A stretch of 8,843 nt of DNA from Planctomycetota bacterium (GCA_021807585.1 JAKBCQ010000059.1:1-8843); one strand, 5' to 3'. Counted from the stretch's first letter, positions 1 through 8,018 are shown. Numbers and translations are program-made. Notes: generated by a model not told the origin, from the letters alone.

Positions 1-176
1 ATCATTAAGCTGAAGGAGGGTGAAGTTCCACGATTACCCGGCTGAACGATAGCCGTGCGATCGATTCGGCTCAATACCCGGCCCGTCATCGTGCGAGAGA
101 TTCTGTTCGCATCCGACTTATCTGAATGAAGACGGGAGAATGAATCGTCGCTTGAGATTCTTGGTCTTCGGCGCGA

Positions 177-3100
177 TCACGGTCGGATCGAGTTCGCGTC
201 CGCGGTCGCGGCGGCTTTCGCTTTTCGGAGCGAGATCGCCGCGATCTCGATCGATCCCGGCGATTCTCCAGGGTCGATTCGGATACCCGTTAAGGGCTCG
301 TCGGGTTCGATTGTAATAACATAATCATTCCAAGATTCGTCCGACGCGTCGAAGTTTGATCGCCGAGAACGAAGCTCGTCGAGACCGGGGTGCGCCGCCG
401 AGATCCAAAACACCTGGACGCGTTTCGGCTTCGAACAGCGGGCTCGGATCAGTACGTCGATTCGACCCGGAGGAGCGTCGACGCGAGCGAACATCATTGG
501 ATCTTTTCCCGAACTCGCGGCCAGAAGAGCGCCGCGCGAATTTGAAAGCACGCAATCCCCCCTCGCAATCCACCCGTCGGTCCCAAAATCAAAATTCCAT
601 GATTTGATTATATCGCTTTCACACTGTTTGATTCGAAGTCGCGGTTCGGGGTCGGCGGGATCGAGGGACGAAGCCTTTTCGAAATCGGCGCGGGCTTCGT
701 CTCCGAGGCCCGACCGAGCCAGCGCGATCCCCCGCGCGAGATACGCGCCGATTCCGGGTCGCTCTTCGATTTCATTGGTGAACGCTGCGATCGTTTCGCG
801 TTCATACCAAGCCGCGGGAGGCGCTCGATCGAACCCCTTATGCACGCGATCAAGCGCGGTTCGCTCGTCGTCGTGACGACCGATCGAGTGATAAGCTAAT
901 GATATAATTATATTGATATTGAATCGGCTTCCGAGGTCAAGGGCCGCGGCTTTCTCCAGGGCTCGGATCGCTCCCTGGGGATCGTTTGAAAGCAATTTCG
1001 CGGCGCCGAGCGCCGTCCAGCCGCCGACTCCTCGGGTCGTTTCGCGTCCGGCGATCGTCGAAAGAACGAGCCCGCGGCGGTCGGGAGATTTCGCCGCGGC
1101 GACGTTCGTCAAAGCTTTCCCGTCTCGCGCTTCCGCTCGAGTTAACAGAAAATGAGCGTAATCTCCGGCGTCGCGATCGCAGGCTTCGTTTGATAGAAGG
1201 ATGTTTTCAAAAAGCGATACAAATTTACGCTCAAGTTCTTGAATCTCGCTCGAATCGCGCCCGGTCGATTTTTTCAGCGCGAGCTTCGCTTCGACGAGCC
1301 GCGTTAAGAGTCGATCGCGTTCGATCGGGGACGATTCGGGGTCCGGCGTTCGCGTCGCGAGTTCGATCGCGTCGTCGAACTTTTCGGCTTCGACGAGAGC
1401 CTGCGCGATCTCCCCGGTGTGGTTCGACGCGAGGATGAAGATCCCCGCACCGGGACGCGCAAACTCGCTTGCGTAACGCTCGGGTGCGTCGACCCGCGCG
1501 ACGATCGTCGTCCATCCGCGCCGAACCTCGAGCAAATGGCGCTTCTTCGTCTGATCAAGCTCTTTCCCGTCCACCGCGATCGCGGGCGTGATCGAACCGT
1601 CAAGTCTTAAGCAGATGATCTGATTTTGATTACTGTATAATCTTGCGTACAATCGCGGCGGATCGGGTGCGAGCGGGACGAACCCGGTCGAATCGCACGC
1701 GGCGCGATACCAGACGGGGCGTTCGCGGCGAACCGTCGCCGCCGCGGCGTCGAGAGGCGAGGGGGGGGAATCGGCGAACGGATCGTGGACGTCGTTTTTA
1801 TCGAGCGGATTGTTTTTCACGCTCCACCAACCCGCGATCAAGCACCTCGGTTTCATTCTTGCGCGAGTGGGATCGTCAGATGATTGATCGATCACGGTCG
1901 CGGCTTCGTTCCACCGCTCGGCGCGCGCAAGCGCCAGGCCGCGAGCGAGGATTGCGGCTCGATCCGACGGGTTCTCGGCGATCATTCGTTGCAAGGTCGG
2001 CAAGAGTTCGGGGGCGTGCTCGTGGAGATATCCCGCGGTCGCGTCGCGGATCACGATCGAGGGGTCGTCGCCCGCCGATACGAGTTTGGTTCCGTCGGGA
2101 CTCCACGCGATCGATTCGACGCTCGACGAGTGCTCGCGGAGGGTGAGCGTCATGCTTCCGCTTGTCGTATCCCAAAGCCGAACCACGGTATCCTGGCTCG
2201 CCGTCGCCAGTCTTTTGCCGTCGGGGCTCCACGCGACCGAGGTGGCGTTCTCGTTATGACCGATCAACGAATAAAGCGACGAGCCTGTCTCAGAGTTCCA
2301 GATGTCAACTATATTAAAAGATCGTGTTGCGATCATGCGTCCGTCGGGGCTCCAGACGACGATGCGATTGAATTGTCCGCCGTAGGGCCATGAGACGATC
2401 GCTCGACCCGTCGCGGCGTCGGCGATTGTGATTCGATAAAGTTCTCCAATCGCGATTCGATCGCCGGAGGGGCTCCAGTCGAAGCCGAAACCCGCGAATT
2501 CGCGTTCGAGGCGGCGGGAGGCGACGTCCCAAACGCGCACCTTGCCGTCTTCGGCGCCGACGGCGAGCTTTGAGCCGGCTCGGTTGAACGCAATCGACCG
2601 CGCCTCGCGTCCGCCGCCGGGGAATGTCGCGATCTCGTTCCCCGTCGTCGAATCCCACAGTTTGGTCGTCCCGTCGCGATCGCCGCACGCGATCGTTTTA
2701 CCGTCGGGATGAAAACAGACCGACGTGAACGAATCGTGAGCGACCCTAAATGTGCGAATGTTTGCGTATGTTTCCGAGTTCCAGATCTTCACCGAACCGT
2801 CTTCGGACGCGGTGGCGAATTGTTTTCCCGACGCGTCGAACCGAATCATTCGTATCGTTTGTTCATGAGCTTTTTGGAGGACGAGCGGGTAGGACGGGGG
2901 ATTGACGGTCGCGATTCGGATGGCGCCGTTCTCGCCGCCGGTCGCCGCGGCGATCCTCGAACCGTCGGGGCTCCAGGCGATCGACTTGACCTCGTCGAGA
3001 AAGCCGCGGAGGGCGAATCGACGGATTAAACGATCGGAATCCAAGAATCCGACCGTGCGATCGCGAGCCCCGGTCGCGATCGTTTTTCCGTCGGGACTCC

Positions 3101-5672
3101 ATTCGATCGAGTTGAGCGTGTGAAACGACCAACTCGATCGCGCGATTACGGTTCCCTTGGCCGCTTCACGGATCGTGACTCCTCGCTCGTTATTCGAGAC
3201 GGCGATTCGTGTTCCGTCGGGTGAATAGCGGATCCGCCTCGATCGAGCCGGATCGTCGTAATGTTTAAATATTATTTCATGCGTTTTCGCGTTCCAGCAG
3301 CTCGTCGATCCGTCGAGTCCCGCGGCGCAGAGCCGGTCGCCGTCGGGCGAGAACGCGATCGAGAGATACGCCTCGGATTCTCCGCGGATCGTCGCGACGA
3401 GCGTGCAATCAGAAGTATCCCATACTTTAATTTTTGAATCCCAACCGACCGCGGCGATTCTCGATCCGTCGGGCGACCACGCGACTTCGTCGACTTCAAG
3501 TTCGAACGCTTCGATCGCGCCGAGCGCCGCGCCGGTTTTCCCATCCCAAAACCGCACTGCGCCGTCGCGATGCCCCGACGCGAAGCGGTTGTGTTTGGGA
3601 TCCCATGCGATCGTTTTGGTTTCTTGAGGCGCGGCGACGACGCGGATCGTCGCCCCCGTCGCGGCGTCGATCAGCCGGATAAAAGCGTCCTTCCCCGCCG
3701 ACGCGATCGTCTTTCCGTCGCGGCTCCACGCGATCGTGAGGATCTCTTGCGTGGGTCCCCGAGCGTCGATCGCGCCTTGATTCAAAATAGCATGAAAATA
3801 GTACCACTCCCACGCGCGTGGATCGTTTTCGACGTTGAGTCCGCGCCAATCGCGGAGCAGCAGATCGATCTGGTTGTCGCCGCGCGGCGATGAGAGGGAC
3901 GACCCGAGCAAATTAAATCGAGCGAAATACAATTCGCGCACCGACCGCAGTCGTTCGCGTTCGGCGATCCGTCGCGCCCGCTCGGCGTCGTCGCCGGCGC
4001 GTTGCGCTTTGAGTCGTTCGGCCTCTTTTTCGACGGCGAGTTTTCCCTCGCGTTCGGCGAGCCTTCCCCGTTCGTCGGCGAGCTTGCCGAACCGCGTCGC
4101 GGCGATCGTCGCGACGACCGCGGCCGTCGCAAGGAGCAAAAAAATCACCGCGAGCGACGCCGAAATCGCGGGATTGCGCCGCGCCCACCGATAAAACCGT
4201 TCCGCGGTCGACACCCGTCGCGCAGTAATCGGTTCGTCGTTGATAAATCGATTCAAATCGTCAGCAAGTTCTTGTGCCGAAGCGTATCGATGTTTCGACT
4301 CGCGCTCGATCGCCTTGCGGACGATCGTCGCCAGATCTCGGGGAATCCCCGGCCGCACCCGCGCGATCGGCGGCGGCGCCTCGGTCGTCACCCGCTTCAT
4401 CAACGTAAGCCGATCCGAATCTCCATAAGCCGGCTTGAGCGCCAGCAGCTCATAAAGCGTGATGCCGAGCGAATAAACGTCCCCCGTCTCGCCGTGTTTT
4501 CCCTCGAACGCCTCGGGGGGAAGGTAGCGGATCGTGCCGACGACATCTCCCGAGCCCGTCAGGTCGAGATCGTCGTCGATCTTCGCCAACCCGAAATCGG
4601 TCACCCAAACCGTCCCTTGCGCGTCGAGGAGAAGATTCGAGGGCTTGACGTCGCGATGAAGCACCTTGTGCCGGTGCGCGTAATCGATCGCCTCGGCCGC
4701 TTGCGCGCCGATGCGAGCGATCTCTTTCCAATAATGATGCGAAGTCGTTCGATCAACGAAGGATTCGACTTCGCTCCGCTCCGTGATCGACGCCGACGAC
4801 GCCGGGACGAACGTCTCGGTCGGAGCCTCGACCGCCGCCGCGGGATCGAGCCCCCCCGACGTCGCGGGAAAATGCGATAATTTCTCAAATATCGTAGTTA
4901 TAGGAATGAACGCATGTTCGTCCATCGCGAGGTCGATCGTCGAGACCGATCGTTCGGGAGGGGAGAAAGGTTCTTCGACGATCGGTCGCAAGCCCTCGCC
5001 CGCCGCCGATCCCTTCCGCTCGACGAGCCTCAGAGAATCCCACGCGCGCCGAATCTCGATCGGACCGCGACCCGAAACGCGCATCTTATTCAGCTCCGCG
5101 ATCAGCTCGTTGAGCCCGAATCCCTCAATATATTGCATCACATAATAAGGCGTTGATCCGCGGCGACCGACGCCGAATACCGGCACGATGTTCGTATGAT
5201 GAAGCCGAGCCGCGGCCTTCGCCTCGCGCTCGAATCGTTGCGTTTTTCCCCGATCGCGGACGTGTTCATGAAACAGAGCTTTGAGAGCGACCCGGCGACC
5301 CAGCGAGATTTGCACCGCCTCGTAAACGATCCCCATCCCGCCGCGACCGATCTCTCGGATCACATGAAAATCGTCTTCGCGCGTCGAGCCCCCCGTATCG
5401 ACCTCGGCCTTCGAAAACCGAGCGGGATCGAGATCACCCTCGAGCGAAACCTCCTCCATCAGCGCCATCGCCGGGAACAAATCGAGGATCTGCTCGGCCA
5501 ATTCGGGATATCGCTTGATATACTCCTCAATCGTCGGATTCGAACCGCATCGAAGTCGCTCGAGATATTCCTCAATCAAATCGTAAGCATGAGGCTTATC
5601 TGAATCCGATTCGTTCATATTATTGGCTATAATATTATTAAGCGAGATCGTGGCGAGACGTCGGCCCTCCAT
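177..5672 (-). CDS. Large transmembrane Ser/Thr protein kinase with 14 WD40 repeats, TPR-like and beta-sandwich modules
   Basis: Hanks-type kinase predicted to transfer phosphate from ATP to Ser/Thr of partner proteins; substrate unknown. Residues 28-75 match the helical module that precedes many planctomycete kinases (EEYLERLRCG, YPELAEQI). The kinase domain spans about 101-478: glycine loop G109-G114, VALK lysine K131, alpha-C E150, HRDVKPSN at 339-346, DFG at 359-361, PPE in place of APE at 385-387, DVYSLG at 398-403. All catalytic residues are present. Residues 191-311 are a low-complexity hinge insertion. A membrane helix lies at about 502-526, after an Arg-rich stretch (WARRNP) that places the kinase in the cytoplasm. 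Then come a charged coiled coil (527-580), a conserved juxtamembrane motif (RAWEWYYF), WD40 repeats 641-1212, a degenerate beta-sandwich at about 1318-1396, TPR-like helices (1238-1262, 1424-1440, 1551-1672) and a jelly-roll-like end at 1690-1815. Start: the open frame begins at 5672, but M19 (codon at 5616-5618) fits the family N-terminus better. Neither has a strong Shine-Dalgarno. No terminator is seen after the stop. Confidence 0.95.
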   Translation of the reverse strand: MEGRRLATISLNNIIANNMNESDSDKPHAYDLIEEYLERLRCGSNPTIEEYIKRYPELAEQILDLFPAMALMEEVSLEGDLDPARFSKAEVDTGGSTREDDFHVIREIGRGGMGIVYEAVQISLGRRVALKALFHEHVRDRGKTQRFEREAKAAARLHHTNIVPVFGVGRRGSTPYYVMQYIEGFGLNELIAELNKMRVSGRGPIEIRRAWDSLRLVERKGSAAGEGLRPIVEEPFSPPERSVSTIDLAMDEHAFIPITTIFEKLSHFPATSGGLDPAAAVEAPTETFVPASSASITERSEVESFVDRTTSHHYWKEIARIGAQAAEAIDYAHRHKVLHRDVKPSNLLLDAQGTVWVTDFGLAKIDDDLDLTGSGDVVGTIRYLPPEAFEGKHGETGDVYSLGITLYELLALKPAYGDSDRLTLMKRVTTEAPPPIARVRPGIPRDLATIVRKAIERESKHRYASAQELADDLNRFINDEPITARRVSTAERFYRWARRNPAISASLAVIFLLLATAAVVATIAATRFGKLADERGRLAEREGKLAVEKEAERLKAQRAGDDAERARRIAERERLRSVRELYFARFNLLGSSLSSPRGDNQIDLLLRDWRGLNVENDPRAWEWYYFHAILNQGAIDARGPTQEILTIAWSRDGKTIASAGKDAFIRLIDAATGATIRVVAAPQETKTIAWDPKHNRFASGHRDGAVRFWDGKTGAALGAIEAFELEVDEVAWSPDGSRIAAVGWDSKIKVWDTSDCTLVATIRGESEAYLSIAFSPDGDRLCAAGLDGSTSCWNAKTHEIIFKHYDDPARSRRIRYSPDGTRIAVSNNERGVTIREAAKGTVIARSSWSFHTLNSIEWSPDGKTIATGARDRTVGFLDSDRLIRRFALRGFLDEVKSIAWSPDGSRIAAATGGENGAIRIATVNPPSYPLVLQKAHEQTIRMIRFDASGKQFATASEDGSVKIWNSETYANIRTFRVAHDSFTSVCFHPDGKTIACGDRDGTTKLWDSTTGNEIATFPGGGREARSIAFNRAGSKLAVGAEDGKVRVWDVASRRLEREFAGFGFDWSPSGDRIAIGELYRITIADAATGRAIVSWPYGGQFNRIVVWSPDGRMIATRSFNIVDIWNSETGSSLYSLIGHNENATSVAWSPDGKRLATASQDTVVRLWDTTSGSMTLTLREHSSSVESIAWSPDGTKLVSAGDDPSIVIRDATAGYLHEHAPELLPTLQRMIAENPSDRAAILARGLALARAERWNEAATVIDQSSDDPTRARMKPRCLIAGWWSVKNNPLDKNDVHDPFADSPPSPLDAAAATVRRERPVWYRAACDSTGFVPLAPDPPRLYARLYSNQNQIICLRLDGSITPAIAVDGKELDQTKKRHLLEVRRGWTTIVARVDAPERYASEFARPGAGIFILASNHTGEIAQALVEAEKFDDAIELATRTPDPESSPIERDRLLTRLVEAKLALKKSTGRDSSEIQELERKFVSLFENILLSNEACDRDAGDYAHFLLTRAEARDGKALTNVAAAKSPDRRGLVLSTIAGRETTRGVGGWTALGAAKLLSNDPQGAIRALEKAAALDLGSRFNINIIISLAYHSIGRHDDERTALDRVHKGFDRAPPAAWYERETIAAFTNEIEERPGIGAYLARGIALARSGLGDEARADFEKASSLDPADPEPRLRIKQCESDIIKSWNFDFGTDGWIARGDCVLSNSRGALLAASSGKDPMMFARVDAPPGRIDVLIRARCSKPKRVQVFWISAAHPGLDELRSRRSNFDASDESWNDYVITIEPDEPLTGIRIDPGESPGSIEIAAISLRKAKAAATADANSIRP
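2037..3752 (-). repeat. Tandem array of 14 WD40 repeats inside the kinase gene
   Basis: Fourteen repeats, each with an (A/V/D)W- or F-SPDG-type turn followed by a strand ending in a (L/V/I)WD-like motif. The aromatic of the turn sits at residues 649, 690, 732, 774, 816, 858, 900, 945, 987, 1029, 1066, 1107, 1148 and 1190, so the period is almost always 41-42 residues. The longest gap (900 to 945) falls after the seventh repeat and contains a Pro-rich linker (NPPSYP), which splits the array 7+7 as expected for two seven-bladed propellers. At DNA level the plus strand shows the same element about every 125 bases: ccgtcggg, then a variable g/a, then ctcca, often followed by cgcgatcg. Known role of the fold: protein-protein scaffold. 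The partner here is unknown. Confidence 0.9.
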
Positions 5673-5792
5673 TCCCGCTGAAGCGGCCGAGCAATCGCGA
5701 CCGCACCCTCGCGACGCTTACGCCATCCAGCGTACACTCCAAACCCTCAAGAGCGAAACGGCATTCGATCGTTTTTCGGTAAAAAATCGCGC

Positions 5793-5826
5793 CAAAAAAC
5801 ACAAAGCCGGCACGATAATGCCGGCT
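5793..5826 (-). terminator. Intrinsic terminator downstream of the DUF1571 gene
   Basis: Read on the minus strand, AGCCGGC, an 8-base loop ATTATCGT and GCCGGCT form a perfect 7-bp GC-rich stem, followed directly by TTTGTGTTTTTTGG. It starts about 43 bases after the stop codon at 5869 and lies 121 bases before the kinase frame opens at 5672. It should end transcription of the lipoprotein gene, so the kinase probably has its own promoter in 5673-5792. I could not pick a convincing -35/-10 pair there. Confidence 0.8.
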
Positions 5827-5868
5827 GGGTGGAGATCGATTGATCCAACCTGAGGTGGTCGCACGCGA

Positions 5869-7278
5869 TCACCGCGTCGAACTCGGCGCGGTTACGGTCG
5901 TGGTCTTATCGACTCCGCGAGCGATTCGGCCCAGCAATCCCCCCGTGCCGCTGCTACCCCACCGCGCCTGTGGGTCGAACGCCGTCGTCGTGTCGAGATC
6001 GATCGGATTCGGTTTAACCCGCGTGAAAACATAGCGTTCCAGCAAGCGCCCCCGGGGATCGGTCGCCTCGACGATCGCCGGAAGACCCGTCGAGCGATCA
6101 AAAGCGACGACCCATTTGTCTCCCGTCGGCGTCACCCGAGCGATCAGGTCGCACCGGCCGTTATACCCCTCGGGGACCGTCGCTCCCTCGTATTTCAAAT
6201 CGCCGAACTCGTTGTTCGGTACGTGCTGCTTCGCGAGAGCGAGCTCGACCTTCTCGACGATCGTATCCAAACCCGCCTCGGTGATCGGATGCCGGCTGTT
6301 CTTCGATGCAAGAGCGCCCATCGGGTCGATCGCCAATTTTTGTCCCAATAATCCCATGTCGGCCATATTAACATGCATGAGTTGATCGGATCCCTGAGAA
6401 TCGTAAATGACTTCGCGTCCTTGATGCGGACCCTCGGGCCAATTCAGCCGGACCGCCTTCGGTTCGCGGCGCACGCTCAAAACCAAATTTTCAGGCTCTC
6501 TCAGGGTGTCGCCGATCCGCTCCTGTCCCACCATCGACAGTTGATATGTCGTCATCGAATCGAGCTGAGATCGTGCTCGGTTGAGGATTCCGTCGATTGT
6601 CTCGAAATCGGCTTTAAGACGTTCGGCGGGGGAGATCGACTGGCCGTCGTTTTGGGTCGCCATGGCCGACGCCACGCCTCCCGCGAATTCTCCCGCGGCG
6701 GGGGCGATCACGCGAGTTCCTCGGACGCGTTCGACACGATCGGCGACGGGCGCTTCGTCGTTGTTCCGGGCTCGATCGGTCGCCGCGACGGACGTGCCGA
6801 GTGCGGCGGGTTGACTCGCCTGGGCGGGCTCGACGTCTCGTCCCGAGCGTCTTCGATCGACCAAACGAGGTCTGCCTTGAAGGTCGTCGAGCTCAAGCGG
6901 CGAAGGTTTTTCTAAAACGACTCCCGTGCCGTCCGTCGGGGGGCGATTATCCGCCGAGGTCTCAGGGTCTTTGCTCCGAGCCAGCCGAGATCGACGTTCA
7001 CGCCGTTCTTGATCTTTCTTTTCGAGCGCGAGCCTGCGTTCGCGGTCTTCGTAATCTTTCGATCGATACGCCGCCAAACCGCGGCTGTACCAGTTGGGAT
7101 CGTCTTCAGACGGCTGTGCGCCGAGCGCGTTTTTGTTGGTTCCTGTGAAGCGACTGACGACGGGCGAATCCTTAATCGTCTCCAGGCTGGAGCATCCTTG
7201 GCTGAACACGCAAATCGCCCCCAGGACGATCGCTGGACCAATTCTATGCCACGCCTCGGCGATCCTTGCCGTATCCAT
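5869..7278 (-). CDS. DUF1571 domain-containing lipoprotein
   Basis: Predicted envelope lipoprotein of 469 residues, molecular function unknown. The N-terminus has a hydrophobic segment (residues 14-25, PAIVLGAICVFS) ending in a lipobox-like SQGC with Cys29 as the likely lipidation site; Ser at -3 is not the usual residue. Residues 60-190 are charged, rich in Arg/Lys/Asp/Glu and low in complexity, with no fold I recognise. Residues about 218-435 match DUF1571, a family common in Planctomycetota: helix ILNRARSQLDSM, then beta strands with GQERIGDTL, LVLSVRREPKAVRLNW, GREVIYD, the DPMG..A and RHPITEAGL segments, and a final pair around AFDRSTGLP and RYVFTRVKPNP. DUF1571 resembles outer-membrane lipoprotein-sorting (LolA-like) beta folds, which suggests but does not prove lipid or lipoprotein handling. 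The start at 7278 is supported by a Shine-Dalgarno at 7283-7293. The gene ends in an intrinsic terminator, so it is probably monocistronic. Confidence 0.9.
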   Translation of the reverse strand: MDTARIAEAWHRIGPAIVLGAICVFSQGCSSLETIKDSPVVSRFTGTNKNALGAQPSEDDPNWYSRGLAAYRSKDYEDRERRLALEKKDQERRERRSRLARSKDPETSADNRPPTDGTGVVLEKPSPLELDDLQGRPRLVDRRRSGRDVEPAQASQPAALGTSVAATDRARNNDEAPVADRVERVRGTRVIAPAAGEFAGGVASAMATQNDGQSISPAERLKADFETIDGILNRARSQLDSMTTYQLSMVGQERIGDTLREPENLVLSVRREPKAVRLNWPEGPHQGREVIYDSQGSDQLMHVNMADMGLLGQKLAIDPMGALASKNSRHPITEAGLDTIVEKVELALAKQHVPNNEFGDLKYEGATVPEGYNGRCDLIARVTPTGDKWVVAFDRSTGLPAIVEATDPRGRLLERYVFTRVKPNPIDLDTTTAFDPQARWGSSGTGGLLGRIARGVDKTTTVTAPSSTR

Positions 7279-7282
7279 AACG

Positions 7283-7293
7283 CCCTTCTCCCC
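7283..7293 (-). promoter_or_regulatory. Ribosome binding site of the DUF1571 gene
   Basis: The minus strand reads GGGGAGAAGGG and then CGTT before the ATG at 7278. The GGAG core is 9 bases from the start codon. It is the clearest Shine-Dalgarno in the window and fixes this start. Confidence 0.75.
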
Positions 7294-7985
7294 TGATGGG
7301 CGACCCGATCGTTTCCGTTATTGCTTCGAGCCTCGATATCGGCCGATTTCTCGACGATCGTTCGCTTCGATCGCGATCGATCCAGGCGATTTTCGCGCCG
7401 TGCGAATCGACCGAAAGCCGCGGCTGTTCCTTTTATTTCGACGGTTCGGTCGCTCGACGCCAACCTCGATCGCGGGAAATCGCTCCCGCCTGAAATACGA
7501 CTGACGTGTGCGCCGATTGAGTCGAGTTTGAGGGTTCGGTGATGCTTGAGTCATCCCGAGCCCGAACGACCTTCACGCGGAGTTTTGGACCGAGATTCGA
7601 GGCCTGGAATCGAGCCGAAGTCCCCTAAGGAACGCCGGTTTCGTCGACGATTGGGTCTTCATACGTTCTCGCGGACGAATCGACAAGAGCAATCCTCCAA
7701 GAAGTTCGGTCGGCGCTTGCCACTTGCGCCGCTAAGCGTGGGATAAAGCGATCAAGTGAAAAAGCAAGCGATGCGTCGGGCGAAGCCGATCGCAAGCGAT
7801 ATGAACACCCGATTAGGAACTTTTAACCCCGAAAATCGCCGATCGATAAGAAGGAGACGAGGTTTTCGGCGTGTCCAAGCTTGCGGCCCGCTATCGAAAT
7901 CGACGGGTGAAGCGTGGAATTCGCGCGTCGAGTCGATTACAACGAAATCGAGATTTCGAGGTCGATCGTTCATACTCGTAAGCGT
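7294..7985. other. Long intergenic stretch without a convincing gene
   Basis: No open frame here looks coding. The best plus-strand candidates are TTG 7546-7746 (66 codons) and GTG 7756-8013 (85 codons). Both are Arg/Ser-rich, lack family motifs and have weak start contexts. Inverted repeats include a 14-bp perfect palindrome at 7367-7380 (TCGATCGCGATCGA), 6-bp arms at 7534-7539 and 7562-7567 enclosing 4-bp arms (GATG/CATC), a 6-bp GC-rich hairpin at 7711-7731 (CGGCGC/GCGCCG) and a 6-bp hairpin at 7943-7958 (CGAAAT/ATTTCG). The promoter of the DUF1571 gene should lie in 7294-7500 on the minus strand, but no clear elements were identified. The rest may be a small RNA or leader that ends at the terminator near 8042. 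Confidence 0.6.
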
Positions 7986-8017
7986 ATGCTCCCGCGTCGC
8001 GGAAGCGACTTGAGCAT
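7986..8017 (+). other. Hairpin capped by a GNRA tetraloop, next to a terminator
   Basis: ATGCTC (7986-7991) pairs with GAGCAT (8012-8017). Inside them GTCGC (7996-8000) pairs with GCGAC (8005-8009) around a GGAA loop, which fits the GNRA class. The internal loop is CCGC against TT. The two helices give 11 pairs. The element sits one base before the intrinsic terminator, so on the plus strand it would form the last-but-one helix of a transcript. It may be part of an RNA gene or of a 3' end. The stop of the doubtful 85-codon frame (8011-8013) falls inside it. Confidence 0.5.
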
Positions 8018-8018
8018 G

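Noticed and set aside
1..45. Plus-strand frame from base 1 encoding IIKLKEGEVPRLPG and a TGA, possible tail of an upstream gene
   Set aside because: Only 14 residues, with no motif and no start in the window. It cannot be told from chance.
1..89. Minus-strand frame from ATG at 89 running off the left edge
   Set aside because: No Shine-Dalgarno, no recognisable N-terminus and fewer than 30 residues visible.
4002..4880. 292-codon plus-strand frame opposite the kinase domain
   Set aside because: Arg-rich antisense shadow of the well-supported kinase; no domain of its own.
5620..5868. Operon of the DUF1571 gene and the kinase
   Set aside because: They are co-directional, but a good intrinsic terminator at 5793-5826 separates them and the gap is 196 bases.
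6373..6915. 180-codon plus-strand frame opposite the DUF1571 gene
   Set aside because: Antisense shadow without motifs; the minus-strand gene has a lipobox, a ribosome binding site and a terminator.
7546..7746. Plus-strand 66-codon frame with TTG start
   Set aside because: No family motif, poor start context and composition like the antisense shadows in this GC-rich DNA.
7756..8013. Plus-strand 85-codon frame with GTG start before the terminator
   Set aside because: Arg/Ser-rich translation with no motif, weak start context, and its stop lies inside a hairpin. Better read as non-coding.
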